A stretch of DNA of 64,000 nt from Straminergon stramineum (lineage: Eukaryota; Streptophyta; Bryopsida; Hypnales; Calliergonaceae): assembly GCA_963920665.1 (NCBI GenBank), contig OY987268.1, positions 17,362,501 to 17,426,500 of the forward strand, written 5' to 3'. Below the pieces are notes generated by a model that was given only the letters and a program-made list of their open reading frames with translations, was not told where the DNA came from and searched no databases. This document shows positions 36,930 to 48,600 of this stretch, in pieces. The position numbers were made by a program, and so were the translations under genes. The first letter of the stretch is position 1. Each line of letters begins with the position of its first letter.

Positions 36930-39795
36930 CTAATGTGAATGTCGGAAGTGTTCATCCAACATATGCCTATTGAAATGACTGTAGAACCGATTGATGATGT
37001 GGGCCAAACCACCTTGGCAATCATCACCGTTGTGACAAAGCCAGTATAAGTACTAGTAAAACACAATCCCAAATTGGTAGTTGTTGAACATAGCCATTGC
37101 ATTTGTTTTCCGTTGCAATTTATTGAAGTTCTCTTACATGCATTGGTTGTTGATCCTTTGAGCTATTTTATCAATCGCATATTCCTCCAATGAACGTGAT
37201 AAATTTGGAATGATTTTTACATCTGCATCTCTTCTATGCAAATATGCAATACTTGGATCTACCACCCACCTCCTTGTCAAAGCTTCATTCTTGTTACTTA
37301 CAAATGTGAACATATATATAAGGATTTCATTGATTCAGTGACTACAATAGCCATGCTCCAATTGCAAACTCCTATGTAGACATGTGACTCATCATCAGGA
37401 AAGTGGAACATGATGTTGTTTGGAAAAATATCATCATGCAGATCTCTAGTAAGTAGCAACGTACACCGCATTCATGATATGCACCAATGTCCAAGCAAAC
37501 TTGGTGTGCTTCTTTTTGAATTGAGTGAGACAGTATGCTTCAATTACTTGTGACTTTATTGGCCTCAAATACTGCAACCGAATATAAATGTTTTTTGGAT
37601 AATTGTTATCCAAGTTTAGCATATGTCGTAATGTTCTACCATTCCACCAATACAAGTACCCTTCATTTGTTGTTGTATGGATTGCAACAAACTTTATAAC
37701 TTCAAAATGTGGAATTTTCATTGCCATGGACTCATTTTGATGTTCTAATTCTTCAAGCTGAGGTTGTATGCAATAGTGTGAGCCCCCAATTTGTCACCAA
37801 GGACTCAAAGTTTTTTTGTTTTTTATTTTTTGTTTTGCAATTTTGAGTGTAATTTTCTATACAAAAAGCCCCCAAAAGAGTATAAAACCAAATTAGGTGT
37901 GTTACATGCCAATATTGCTTTTGGTCTAAAATTAGAGTGACATAGTTAAAATATCTCAAATCACCACTAGTATATAGGTTAGAACCTGATTATTACTTTA
38001 TTAGTGGGAAATAGAAGGATTATGTGTTTTTGGTGAAATAAGCTCAACCTGCATACATAAAATACATCTAGGCTAAAATTGGTTGAGGGAACTACAGTGA
38101 GGTCCTTAGGTCGGTTCGCAAAGATAGGTTTCAATTTCTCCATTGTATTGTGAAATAGCAGAACTGCATTTATTGGCTTGCAGAAGTTTATTACCACAAG
38201 ACAGGATTGAGGAGGAATCTATAGCCAAGGGAAGGTGACTTTGGGTTGAAATCATGCTAGGGATCTAACAACGAAGTCAATTTGCCAAGATTTCCTCTGA
38301 TGTAAAAGATTCCCAAATCACCAATGTTTTAATGAGGGTGTGGATTTTATTCCCTGTAGATGAATGTGTAGAATAAGAGCATGAGCCTAAAAATATTCTT
38401 TGGGATTCCATAAGAGGTTCTACAAAAAGTTTTGGAACTTTTTGATAATGAGAAGGTATTCTCTGGGACGGTCAACCCAGGGTTGATAAAAGTGAGCATC
38501 CCAAGCAAAAACCGCGTCCAAAAATTAGATGTCCGAACTCAACGGACATTGCGTCTCTGGTGGATAAAAAACAACGTCGAAAAACTTACCATGGGTAAAT
38601 GCGGTTGGGCACATGGGCTAATAGGCTAACAACTAGTGGTCGACACAAAGAAAGAGGCACATAGAAACTGGATGGTGAACTTCAAAAAATGAGGTTTGTA
38701 GTTGTGGTTTTGGAACTATTATAATTGCAATTGTTATTGAAAAGGATGGAAAAACACTGACAACCTCAAAATTCTCTTTACTTTGAAAATGATCAAATCT
38801 ATGACAATTATGAAATCAAAATTGTTGTATTGTACAAGTTTCTTGCAATATATCATGCTTTATGCAAAGAAAAAAAAACACAATCATTTGTTTTGGATTT
38901 TTTTTGGTTTTGCAACCAAGAAAAACGTAATTGTATTTCCAACTCAATAAGCAAACTACAAATGCAATGAAAGCTTTAGACAATCAATTGCCATTACTGC
39001 ATTACATGCTCAATGTATCACGAGCACCTAAACACTTAAGCCTACATTCCTTAAACCTCTAAGGCTTGTAATCACTGTCTCCTTTCACCTCAGCTCCACT
39101 ATTGTTACATCTAATTCCCCATTTGTCCTCTTCATTGCCGGAAGTGTCTTTTATATTGTCTGCTGAAGATTGTACAATTTTCACTCCTTCTTGTACTTGT
39201 GTACATGTCAATGATTTCATTGACCTACATGTCTTCTTTTCCCTTTTGGCTCTTAATATAGACTTACCAATACCTTCCTTAAAGCCATGGATTGTTTTCA
39301 TTTTCCTCTTTGAAAAAAATTGACATGTATCAAGTAGGGTTCACCTACATTTGGTCTATTGGTTGGGGAGGTAGCAAAGGGTTGCATTATTCTTTTTCTA
39401 TAGACTTTGATGGAGTCTTTAGTCTCTGATATCCCTGATTTTGGCACTCCTTAAATAATTAACTGCATTGCATTCAAAGACTGCGATGTTGGGCCTGATG
39501 ATTTCATGGATTGTCGTTGTGGATGACCCCAATGTTTAACAAACATTAAAGCCAATGTCTCATCTTCATCATCATCAGTACATAATGAAATTGTTTGACT
39601 TGGATTCCCTTCTGAACTCATCTCTTTTGGAGGAGATAAATGTCATTTCTCAAGGCGTGATTTTCTTGAACCATCCAGTATTGTGCCACTGGTTTTGAAT
39701 AGTACATGTGGAGGAGTGCTACATGGTGATTCTTGGGAATCTTCCCTGGGGTTCTTTTTGTCAACACCATTGTTGACAAAAATTGGGATACCTAG
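36930..39795 (-). pseudogene. Decayed protein-kinase-like gene, split by an LTR fragment
   Basis: Reading leftwards from 37768, the frame gives PHFEVIKFVAIHT, then YLYWWNGRTLRHMLNLD, then KFAWTLVHIMNAVY. A one-base shift near 37446 gives LHDDIFPNNIMFHFP, the HxD....N catalytic loop, then VYIGVCNWSMA, where the metal-binding Asp of a 'CDWGMA' motif has become Asn. A stop and another shift follow, then RWVVDPSIAYL and SLEEYAIDKIAQRI, ending at 36930. This order is that of a Ser/Thr kinase-like domain. Upstream, 39.78-38.6 kb holds an acidic or Ser-rich coding-like stretch (TDDDEDETLALMFVKHW), also with stops. It is probably the N-terminal part, separated from the kinase by the insertion at 37777-38619. 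At least three stops and two shifts make it dead. Confidence 0.65.
37777..38619 (+). mobile_element. LTR fragment of the long-LTR family inside the kinase pseudogene
   Basis: Starts TGTGAGCCCCCAATTTGTCA and follows the LTR consensus to the 'ggacggtcaac' block at about 38477. It then passes into 140 bp that I cannot match. AATAG lies immediately before (37772-37776) and again at 38620-38624, which fits a 5 bp duplication. The promoter half is absent, so the copy is internally deleted. Confidence 0.6.
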
Positions 39796-41020
39796 CTTGA
39801 GCCTCCAATTTGTCACCAAGGCTTCACTCTATTTTTTATTTTTTATTTTGTTATATTAAGTATAGTTTTATATACCAAAAAGCCCCGAAAAGAGTGTAGA
39901 ACCAAAATAGGTGTGTTACATACCAATATAGTATTTGGTCTAGAATTAGAATATTATAGCTAGAATATCCCAAATCATGACTTGTATATAGATTAAAACT
40001 CGACTAATTGTGGTAAATTACTAGATTATGTGTCATTGGCACAACTAGTTCAAACTCTGCTTAGGAAAGACATCTCTACGCTAAAATTGGTTGGGGGGAT
40101 CCCAATAAGGTATTTAGGTCAGTTCCTAACTTTAGGTTCTAGTTTCCCTATTCCATTGATGAAATAACAGAATCCCAATTGTTAGCTTGCAGGTGTTAAA
40201 AATACCAAGATCGGACCGTAGAGGAATCTATAGCTACAAGAGGGTGACTTTCAGTTAAAATCACGCTCATGACTGAACGGCTAAGTCAGTTTGCCAAGAT
40301 TTTCTCTAGTGTAAGAGATTCTTGGGCTACCAATATTTAGACAAGGGGGTGGACTTTATCCCCTCTAGGCCAATGTATTGAGTAAGAATATGAGCCTACA
40401 CATGTGTTGTAGGATTCCACGAGAGGTTCCAAAAAAAAATTTGGAATTTTCTAGTAGTTAGAAGATGCCTTTCTAGACAGTCAATTGTTTAAACCTACAA
40501 TGAGAAATTTCTAGAAATTACCTAGGTGGCAATAAAATTTCACTAAAAATTTCACTAGATTTTTGAATGTTAATAAGATACCTTGACAAGCTTCAAGACA
40601 TTCCGATAGTCAGAAGTACTCAAACTTATGAGATTCCTCGACAACTAACAAAATTTAAAGTTTACAATAGAGTTGACCGAAGGAGTGGGGGCATATAGAA
40701 GTGGAATGTGGTTGAATATAGGTCTTTTCTTACTCCCTCATACCTACTTAAGAACCTAAGCTAGACTTTACTTTTACCAAAAAGTCAAATTTCAAAAGTT
40801 AGGTTTTTATCCAATTTTGGCATTAAGTTGGTACTAGGTTTTGTTGAGATTTTGCGGTTAGTAAAAGGGTGGGGGTTCTTTCATTCTAAAAATCGCCTTT
40901 TGTTGCCAAGAATGCAATCCGTTTGTGATTTGGATTTAATCTCCAACAATTAGGTTGATGGACTAGTATATGATGAAAACTCTTGAAGATGAGGATGAAA
41001 ATCCAAAGGGATAGGGTTAT
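39796..41020 (+). mobile_element. Long LTR, copy B, left part
   Basis: Begins '..ttgagcctccaatttgtca' (a slightly changed TGTGAGCC) and follows the LTR consensus to 'gatgaaaatccaaaggga', just before the promoter. There it is interrupted by copy C. It resumes at about 45414. Confidence 0.75.
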
Positions 41021-42275
41021 TGTGAACCCCCAATTAGTCTCCAGGGACTCACTCTTTTTGTTGTATTTTGTTATTTTAAATGTAGTTTTAAATACAAAAA
41101 GCCTCCAAAAGAGTGTAGAACCAAAATAGGTGTGTCACATGTCAATATAGTATTTGGTCTATATTTAGAATATTATAACTAGAGTACCCCAAACCACAAG
41201 TTGTAAATAGGTTAGAACCCGACTTATCGTGGTAAATTGGTTGATTATGAATTATGGGCATACTAGACTCAAAAATCCACATAGAAAAGACATCTCTAGG
41301 CTAAAATTGGTGGAGGGACCCTTGATGAGTCATATAGGTCAATTCTTGGAGATAGGTTTTAGTTTTCCTATTTCATCGATGAAATAGCAGAACCCCAATG
41401 TTGGCTTGTAAGTGCCCAAAATATAAAGGCGGGAATGTAGAAGAATCTACGGTCAAAAGAAAGTGACTTAGAGTTAAAACCATGCCTAGGAACCAATGGT
41501 GAAGTTGGTTCGTCATGATTCCCTCTGGTGTAGAAGATTCTTTGGACACCAATAATTAAACGAGGGGGTGGATTTTGTTCCCCTTAGGCCGATGTGTAGA
41601 GTAAAAATATGAGCCTATACATGTGTTGTGGGATTTCATGGGAGGTTCCACAAAAAATTTCAGAATTTTTTGATAGTCAAAAGATGCCTTTCTAGACAAT
41701 CAACTACCCAAACCTATGATGAGAAATTCTTGGAAATTTCTCGGGTAGCGATAAAATCTCACTAAAAATTCAAATAGATTTTCTTATGGTAATAATCTAT
41801 CCTGACAAGTTTCAAGACATTCCAATAGTTAGAAATACCCGAACTTATAGCATTCCTCAACATTTAACGGAATTTAAAGTTCACAATAGGTTTGATTGGC
41901 AGAGCAAGAGCATACAAAAGCGGAATGGGGTGCAAGATAGGTCTTTTCTCACTCCCTCACACCTACTTAACAACTTAGACTAATTACTTTTGCCAAAAAA
42001 GTCAAACTCCCAAAGTTGGAGTTTTGCACAATTTGGGTGTTAAGTTGGCGCTAGGTTTCATTGAGATTTTGAAGATAGAAAAAGGGGTGAGGGTTGTCTA
42101 GGACTGGAAATGGACTTCCAAAGCCAATGGTGCAATTCGTTTGCGATTCAGAGTTCATCTCCAAAAGTTAGCTTAGTGAACCAACATAGGATGAAAATCT
42201 TTGAGGATGAGAATGAAAATCCAAAAAGATAAGGTTAACTTAGATGAATTAGAGGAAGAGGTGCTCGGAAAAGAA

Positions 42276-42282
42276 TATAAAA
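42276..42282 (+). promoter_or_regulatory. TATA box of LTR copy C
   Basis: TATAAAA precedes a C/T-rich leader, at the position equivalent to 7705 in copy A. Confidence 0.7.
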
Positions 42283-43259
42283 GGGCACCTCTTCCCTTCT
42301 TTCACCACCCCCATTTTTTGTATTTGGGTTTGTTGGGTCTAATTTATATTGAAATTATGGTGTTTTAGCTACAAACTTGCAACGGTGTTTTTGGGCACTT
42401 TTTGGCTATTGTTGCTCTTTTTTAAGCTTGTGAGCTCTTTGAGGGTCCTTTGCACATTGAGTTTTGTTGCACTAACTCTCCCAAGCCTTTGAGGCTTTAA
42501 GATTTACTTTTACTGTGTTACTAGAGGTCGTGGTTTTGTGTATCCTTGAAGAGTTCTTTGATCCCCTTCCTTGTCTTGTTGTTGTACTAATCCTAGAGTA
42601 ACCCCCCATATGACTAGTGATGCTACTGTGGGAGGCCTTTAGTTCAAAGTCCATCGTTGTACTAATCCCGTATAGCTAATCATTGGGTGTCAAGGGTCTT
42701 TTTTGTTGTTCCCCAATATTAACGTGGTATTTCCTAGAAGGAGCCAAGAGAGTGTGAAGGTTGGTGGGTTCTATCGTGACAGCGAAGATTTGGACCTCCT
42801 AAGGGTCAAAAGTCTTAGTGGTGTGTTAAAGCCACTCCACGGAAGAATCTTGAACCCTCATGGTCCTTTTCCATACAAAGATTAGTTCCCAAAACGCGTT
42901 GGAAACAAAACAAAGTTTAGCCTCAAAAAGAAATAGAAGTTAGAAGTCGAGATAGGCATAGGAAGGGAATAGAGAAAGGTAGAGGGTTGCCTTTGGCCCT
43001 ACAAATCTAGCCATGCAAACCACCAACCGTAGATATGACTCCTCCTACTCCCCTTTAGAATTTTATTACAAAGCCAGCCATAAGGGAAGAAAACCCAATT
43101 ACCTCAGACGAGCACCCTAGCACCTAAGGACCCTAGGACAACATCAAGTGACCCTAAGACAACACCCAACAACCTTAGCACCACGATACCCCGGTTAGCA
43201 CTAGGGCCGTAAATTATTGGGGTGGCCAAAGCCGAGAAAGGTGCGGATCGAGGATCAAC

Positions 43260-43470
43260 AATTAAGAAGGGTCGGGTGGGGATCAATAGTTAAAAGAAGA
43301 TATTGGAGGAGGGGCCAGTTGAGGTTGGATCCGTAGTAAAGGGGGGTTAGGCTCCGTAGTCAAGGGAAGGTTGGGTCCATAGTTAAGGGGGGGTAGACTC
43401 CACAGTTAAAAGCGGGGTTGGACTCGCAGTTAAAGAGGGTTGGGTCCATAGTTGAAAGGGGTCCAAGGTC
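43260..43470 (+). repeat. G-rich minisatellite in LTR copy C
   Basis: About seven degenerate units of roughly 30 bp with the pattern ggttgg.ctcc.tagttaa..ggg. The matching part of copy A is purine-rich but lacks this array, so it arose within the LTR family. Confidence 0.7.
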
Positions 43471-45413
43471 CAACAACTAAAGAGAGGCTAGAAGTTCAGC
43501 AAAAGGTGGGAGTTCAATAATTAAAGAGGCTTTAGGGATTGGAAGCTACGAGAAGGGTTGGGAGTTCCAACAGCTAGGTCTTAGGGTTTAGCAATCAGGC
43601 AAAGAAGGAAGGGCCTTGTGTGAAACGATTGGAAGCCTAGGGAGGAAGAAGGTTGAAGGCTGAAAAGAGAGAAGAGAGGGGAGAACCGAAACAAAGCAAC
43701 ACCTAAGCTCCATTGTCAACCAACCAAGTACCAAGGCGGGGAAGACAACTCCCCATCCCCATGAAACTAGCAAGAGGAGAAAAATAGAGATAGAACTTGT
43801 AAAAGAGATGGTGAAGAATGGCAAAGGGAGGGGGACAAATTGGTATGAGATAGGAAGAAGTTTGAAGAGGATAAGATAGAAGGGAAATCCCCTCACTAAG
43901 TAATGACCATTGGATAGAAAACTTAGAGATTACCGCAAGATTAGACGTAAGATGTAGGACATAAGAAGTAGTTCAACCTTGTAGGACGCCATGACGTGTC
44001 CTTAGTTAGCCTTATAGGTAGAAACGTGGGTAGTTGGGCGATCGTAGTACATAAGAGGAATAGTGTATAAGGAAAAGAGGAGGGAGGGAAAAAAATAGGA
44101 TGAAGTCAACGAGTGAAACCTTGTATTAAACTATTTTATAATTAGAGCGGTGGTTTATTGCATTGTAGCATAGAAATTCATGGTAGAGGAAGGAGAGTTC
44201 TTGGTAGGCATAGTCAATGACTCAAATTTCGAAGTATGAGGTCATCCCTAACTTTTTCAATTCCCCTAATTAGTAGTTCTTTACTTTGGCTGAGGCCCAC
44301 CCTTAAGTCAGAACCTTAGGGCTATAGGTTACTTCACTTCCTTGGCTAGAACCTTAGAGATGAGATTCATAGCTTTCCAAAAACCTAAGGCCCATCCCAA
44401 TCAAAGTAGAAACATAGAAGTTATTATTAGATGAAGATTACGGCTTAAATTGGATGAGAAATAGTTAGACAAAGAAGTTGGTAACAAATTGAGGAGATTG
44501 GGAAGGGGACATTAATGAGAATCCAAAAGTGAAAGAAAAAGTTAATTTCGAATTGTGGATTAGGAGAAATTAATGGATGAAGTTTTAGAGTTGACTAGTG
44601 GTCAAAACTTCATCCGTCGAGAACTTTCAGTGGGAGTATCGGATTAGAAAGTATCTTGCCAATATGGAGAGATAAGATTAAGGGATACAAAGGAAAAATA
44701 GTAGCTCACCACAAAATAGTGACTAGACAAAGGCTAATCCAAGCTGTGAATGCTAAAGAAAGTCAATTACAAGGTAAGGAGGTAGAAGTTGAGCAAGGAA
44801 TTTAGGACCCTAGGCTTGTAGGAGAGGTCAAGTAGAGCCCATAGGACCTCCTTAGATGGGAAAAATCATGAAAAGCCCAAAGAATAATGAAGGATGAAGT
44901 CCAGACTAGAGTTGGATGAGGAATCCATAAAAGTTTTCACTTAGGACCAAACTCCAGATATAGGTAGAAATAAGCCTCATGAATCACTCCTAGAAATTTC
45001 GAATCATTTTGAATTAGAGGGCTAAATTTAATCAATGGATGAAGTTTGAGGAATTAAGTAGTGGTCAAACTTCATCTAGTCATAACTTTGGCTAGAAAGG
45101 TTGGATAGGGTCGAGTTTTAGGTTTTTAGAAATGGAAAGGAACAAAATAGTAGGTTTTTAGGTTAATTACCCCTTGATGTGAGTCCCATCCAAAACCCAT
45201 AGCGGCCCATCTATTCGGTCAACCAAAGAAATTGGATATAGATTAAGAGATTCTTGCATGTTTGGGTTACATTAGGCATTTAGGAAAAAAGCTCCATTGC
45301 TTGGAAGGCACAATGGACCATGCTTAAACACCAAAAAATAGGATTCACTTAGTCAAAACTTCGAACCTGGTTGTACTCGCAATTTATCAAGGGTGAATAA
45401 ATTGGTGCTCACA

Positions 45414-46056
45414 ATTACCTTAGATGAATGAGAGGAGGTGGGTACTCGAGAAAGAGTCTAAAAAGGTACCCCTTATCTTCTCCAACCACCTCCATTTATT
45501 GTATTTGGGTCTGGTGGGTCTAACGTACGTTGGAATTGTGGCATTTGTAGCCACAAACCTTGAATTGGTGTTTTATAGGCACTTTTTGCCCGTTGTTGTT
45601 CTTTTTCAAGCTTCGTGAAATTTTTGTGGGTCCCTTGCACTTTGAGCTCTTTGTACTAACTTTTTCAAGTCTTTGGAGGCTTGAAAGTTCACTTTTATCT
45701 TCTTGTTGAGAGACTGTGGTTTTGTGTATCCTTTGAGGATTTCTTTGGTCCCCTTCCACGTCTTGTCCTGATACTAACTCTAGAGCAACCCCCCATATGA
45801 CCTAGCGATGGTGCTTTCGAGGGCTTTTAGATCAAGTTTGTTGTTGTGCTAACTGTTGGGTCCCAAGTGTCTTTTTGTCACTCAATACTAATGTAATAGT
45901 TGCTAGAAGGGGCTACAAGTAGGTGAAGATTGGTGGGTCCCGCTGTGAGGGCGAAGCTTTGAATTCTCCAATGATCAAAGAGTCTTAGTTGTGTGTTAAA
46001 AGTAAAAACCATGGTGAAGCTTTGAACCCTCCAAGGGTCAAAGAGTCTTAGTTGTG
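45414..46056 (+). mobile_element. Long LTR, copy B, right part
   Basis: Resumes with 'ttagatgaatgagaggagg', a decayed TATA box (tctaaaaa), leader and two units of the 62 bp repeat (near 45955 and 46018). It stops exactly where copy D begins with TGTGAGCC. Copy D therefore either inserted into B or joined it by recombination. Confidence 0.72.
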
Positions 46057-47309
46057 TGTGAGCCTCCAATTCGTCATTTGGGGCTCCCTTTTTTTTTTTT
46101 TTTTTTGTATTTTGTCATTTTAATTGCACTTTATTATACAAAACGTCCTAAAAAGAGTGTAGAACCAAAATAGGAATGTCACATTCCAATATAGTATTTG
46201 GTCTAGTTTAAGTATGTTGTAGCTAGAATGGCCCAATCACAAGTTGTAAATAGGTTAGAACCCAACTAATCATGGCAAATGAATCAATTATAAATGATGG
46301 GTGTATCAAGCTCAAAACCCCACATGGGACGAACATCTCTAAGCTAGATTTGGTCAAAGGGATCCTAGTGAGGCATAGGAATCAATTCTCGAAGATAGGT
46401 TCTAGTTTCTCCATTCCACTGAAGAAATAGTAGAACCCCAAATTGTTGGCTTGCAGATGTTGAAAATATCAATGCGGGACTGTGGAGGAATCTAAGGTCC
46501 AAAGAAGGTGGTTTGGGGTTGAAGCCATGCCTGGGAACCAACGGTGGAGTTGGTTTGCCAAGATTCCCCCTAGTGTGGAAGACTTCCCAACCACCGATAG
46601 TTAAATGAAGGGGTGGAAATTGTCCCCCTTGAGCTGATGTGTAAAGTAAAAATATAAGCCTACACATGTGTCATGGGATCCCATGGGAGGTTCTACAAAA
46701 AGTTTTAGAATTTTTAGATAGTTGGAAGATTTCTTTCCAAACAATCAACCACCCAAACGTGCGATGGGAATTCCCTAGGTGGTGGTAAATTCCCACTAAA
46801 AATTATCATAGCTTCATTTATGTTAATAATCTACCCTAACAAGTTTCACAACATTCTGATAGTCAGAAGTACCCGAACCTACAACATTCCCCGACAATTA
46901 ATAGAAATTAAAGTTCACAATGGGTTTGACTGGTGGAGCAGAAGCATACGAAAGCGGAATGGAGCACAAGATAGATCTTTTCTCACATCCTTGTACCTAC
47001 TTAGGAGCCTAGACTAGTTACTTTGGCTAGAAAAGTCAACCTCCAAAAGTTGGGATTTTTCCCGATTTTTGGCATTAAGCTAACACTAGGTTTAGTTGTG
47101 ATTTTGAAGATAGAAAAGAGGGAAGGGGTTTCCATAGAATAAAAATGGCCTTTTGAAGCCATTGACGCAAACCGTTTGCAATTCGGAGTTGATCTCCAAA
47201 AGTTAGCTTAGTGGGCCAACGTAGAATGAAAACCTTGAGTTTTGGATGAAAATCCAAGAAGATAAGGTTAACTTAGATGAACGAGGAGAGGTGGGTGCTC
47301 AGGAAAGAG

Positions 47310-47317
47310 TATAAAAA
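47310..47317 (+). promoter_or_regulatory. TATA box of LTR copy D
   Basis: TATAAAAA followed by a C/T-rich leader, aligned with those of copies A and C. Confidence 0.7.
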
Positions 47318-48059
47318 GGCACCCCTTCTCCTCTCTCAAAACCCCCTTTTTGTATAATTGGGTCCATTGGATCCAATTGATGTTGGAATTGTGGCATTTT
47401 ATCCACAAACCTTGCAACGGTGTTTTGGGGGCACTTTTGGCCATTATTGTTGTTTTTGGAGCTTGCAAGGTCTTTTATGGGTTCCTTGCCTTCTCTTTTT
47501 GATTGAGTACAACACTAACCCTTCCAAGTTTGAGCTTGGAAGTTTGTCTACCTTACCTTGTTACTAGAGCTTGTGTATGTTTACTTTGGTGGGTCCCTTC
47601 CCGCCACCCTCTTTGTCTTGTCATTGTACTAAGGGCCTCTTCACACTATAGCCGTCCAAGTCAAGAGGCCGTGGGATTGAGTGGCCAAACTTTGGTGAGA
47701 GTCCAAGGAAATGAGCAATAAATAGGCCAAAAAAACTAGGAATTGGAGCCTTCGGCTAGCCATAGTGTGAAGCCTCCAAAGTCCAAAGTCCAAGCCCAAA
47801 GTCCAAACCTATTCCATTTTTTCAACTTCTAATCCATCCAATTTCTGAAATTTTCAATAAATTGTCACCCATGTAACAATTTTTTCAAGCAAAAGGTTAA
47901 AAAACACGAGAAAGGAGTCAAAAATGGCCTTGGAAAAATAATTACAGCACATGCTCTCATCATTAAATAAGGAATATGAAGGATATAAATGGAATAAAAA
48001 GGTGGCATTAAACATTGAAAGAAGTAGGTTCATAGAATGCAAAGACTCCCCATTGTAAT

Positions 48060-48125
48060 GGTGAAGACTAGGGTTCAAACCCCAATGGGGATACAAATAA
48101 ACAAATAAATGAACAAATAAACAAT
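48060..48125 (+). other. Possible SINE-like tail with Pol III B box
   Basis: GGGTTCAAACCCC (48071-48083) matches the tRNA T-arm or Pol III B-box pattern GGTTCRAnnCC. It is followed by an A-rich 'aaataaacaaataaa' tail, as in tRNA-derived SINEs. No convincing A box or target duplication was found, so this may be chance. Confidence 0.3.
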
Positions 48126-48167
48126 CTAATGGCTGAGATTTTGTCAAATTCTGAAAAAAACTTGATG

Positions 48168-48226
48168 GACTCTCAATTAGAGTTTGGGTCGGCCGGAAAT
48201 GGAGACCCAAACTCTAATTGAGAGTC
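48168..48226. repeat. Perfect 23 bp inverted repeat, 13 nt loop
   Basis: The arm 48168-48190 (gactctcaattagagtttgg...) is the exact reverse complement of 48204-48226. It would form a strong hairpin in RNA. The flanking Harbinger element is old enough to have diverged ends, so a perfect arm is notable. Confidence 0.92.
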
Positions 48227-48600
48227 TGTCGCCATGTAGGCATTTGGTTGCCATGTAGTCAAACAAATGGGCGACAGACTTTGGATTGTGCCTCCTTGTG
48301 TGAAAGCTCGAGAGGCTGAAATCTTGGGTTTTTCCAATCTCATTGGCTGAAATTGATGGACTCTCGACCTTGTGCCATAGTGTAATGTAGCCCTAACCCT
48401 AGAGCAACCCCCCATATGAATGGCGATGCTGCTTTGGGGGGCCTTTAGTACGAGTCGTTGATGTTACTAACCTGTGGCGCTAGCCTTTAAGTGTCTGAGG
48501 CGATTTCTTTGTCTTAGGTCTTTGCCCCTAACCAGTGACCTATTATTCCTTGTTGAGAAAAACAAGAGTGTGAAGGTAGTGAGTCCCGCCCATACGGCGA

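Larger units (their letters stand above)
41021..45413 (+). mobile_element. Solo long LTR, copy C, 4393 bp, inserted in copy B
   Basis: Starts TGTGAAC and ends GCTCACA, so TG...CA with matching inverted ends. The sequences on either side (gttat before, attac after) look like a 5 bp duplication that has since changed at two positions, both transitions. Copy B reads continuously across the site once copy C is removed. It contains a TATA box at 42276, a pyrimidine-rich leader, one or two degenerate 'agctttg' units, a G/A-rich minisatellite and the end block 'ggaaggcacaatggacca'. No open frame or retroviral-type domain is present, so the whole unit is one LTR. Confidence 0.78.
47633..48393. mobile_element. 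Harbinger/Tourist-like non-autonomous element, 761 bp
   Basis: The left end is GGGCCTCTTCACACTATAGC and the right end, reversed, is GGGCTACATTACACTATGGC. The flanking 3 bp are TAA on both sides. GGGC ends plus a TAA/TTA duplication are the signature of the PIF/Harbinger superfamily. Copies A and C of the LTR show the unoccupied site (gtactaatcctagag), so the insertion is certain. No transposase is present. The interior carries a perfect 23 bp hairpin (48168-48226) and a tRNA-like box with an A-rich tail (48071-48120). Confidence 0.9.
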
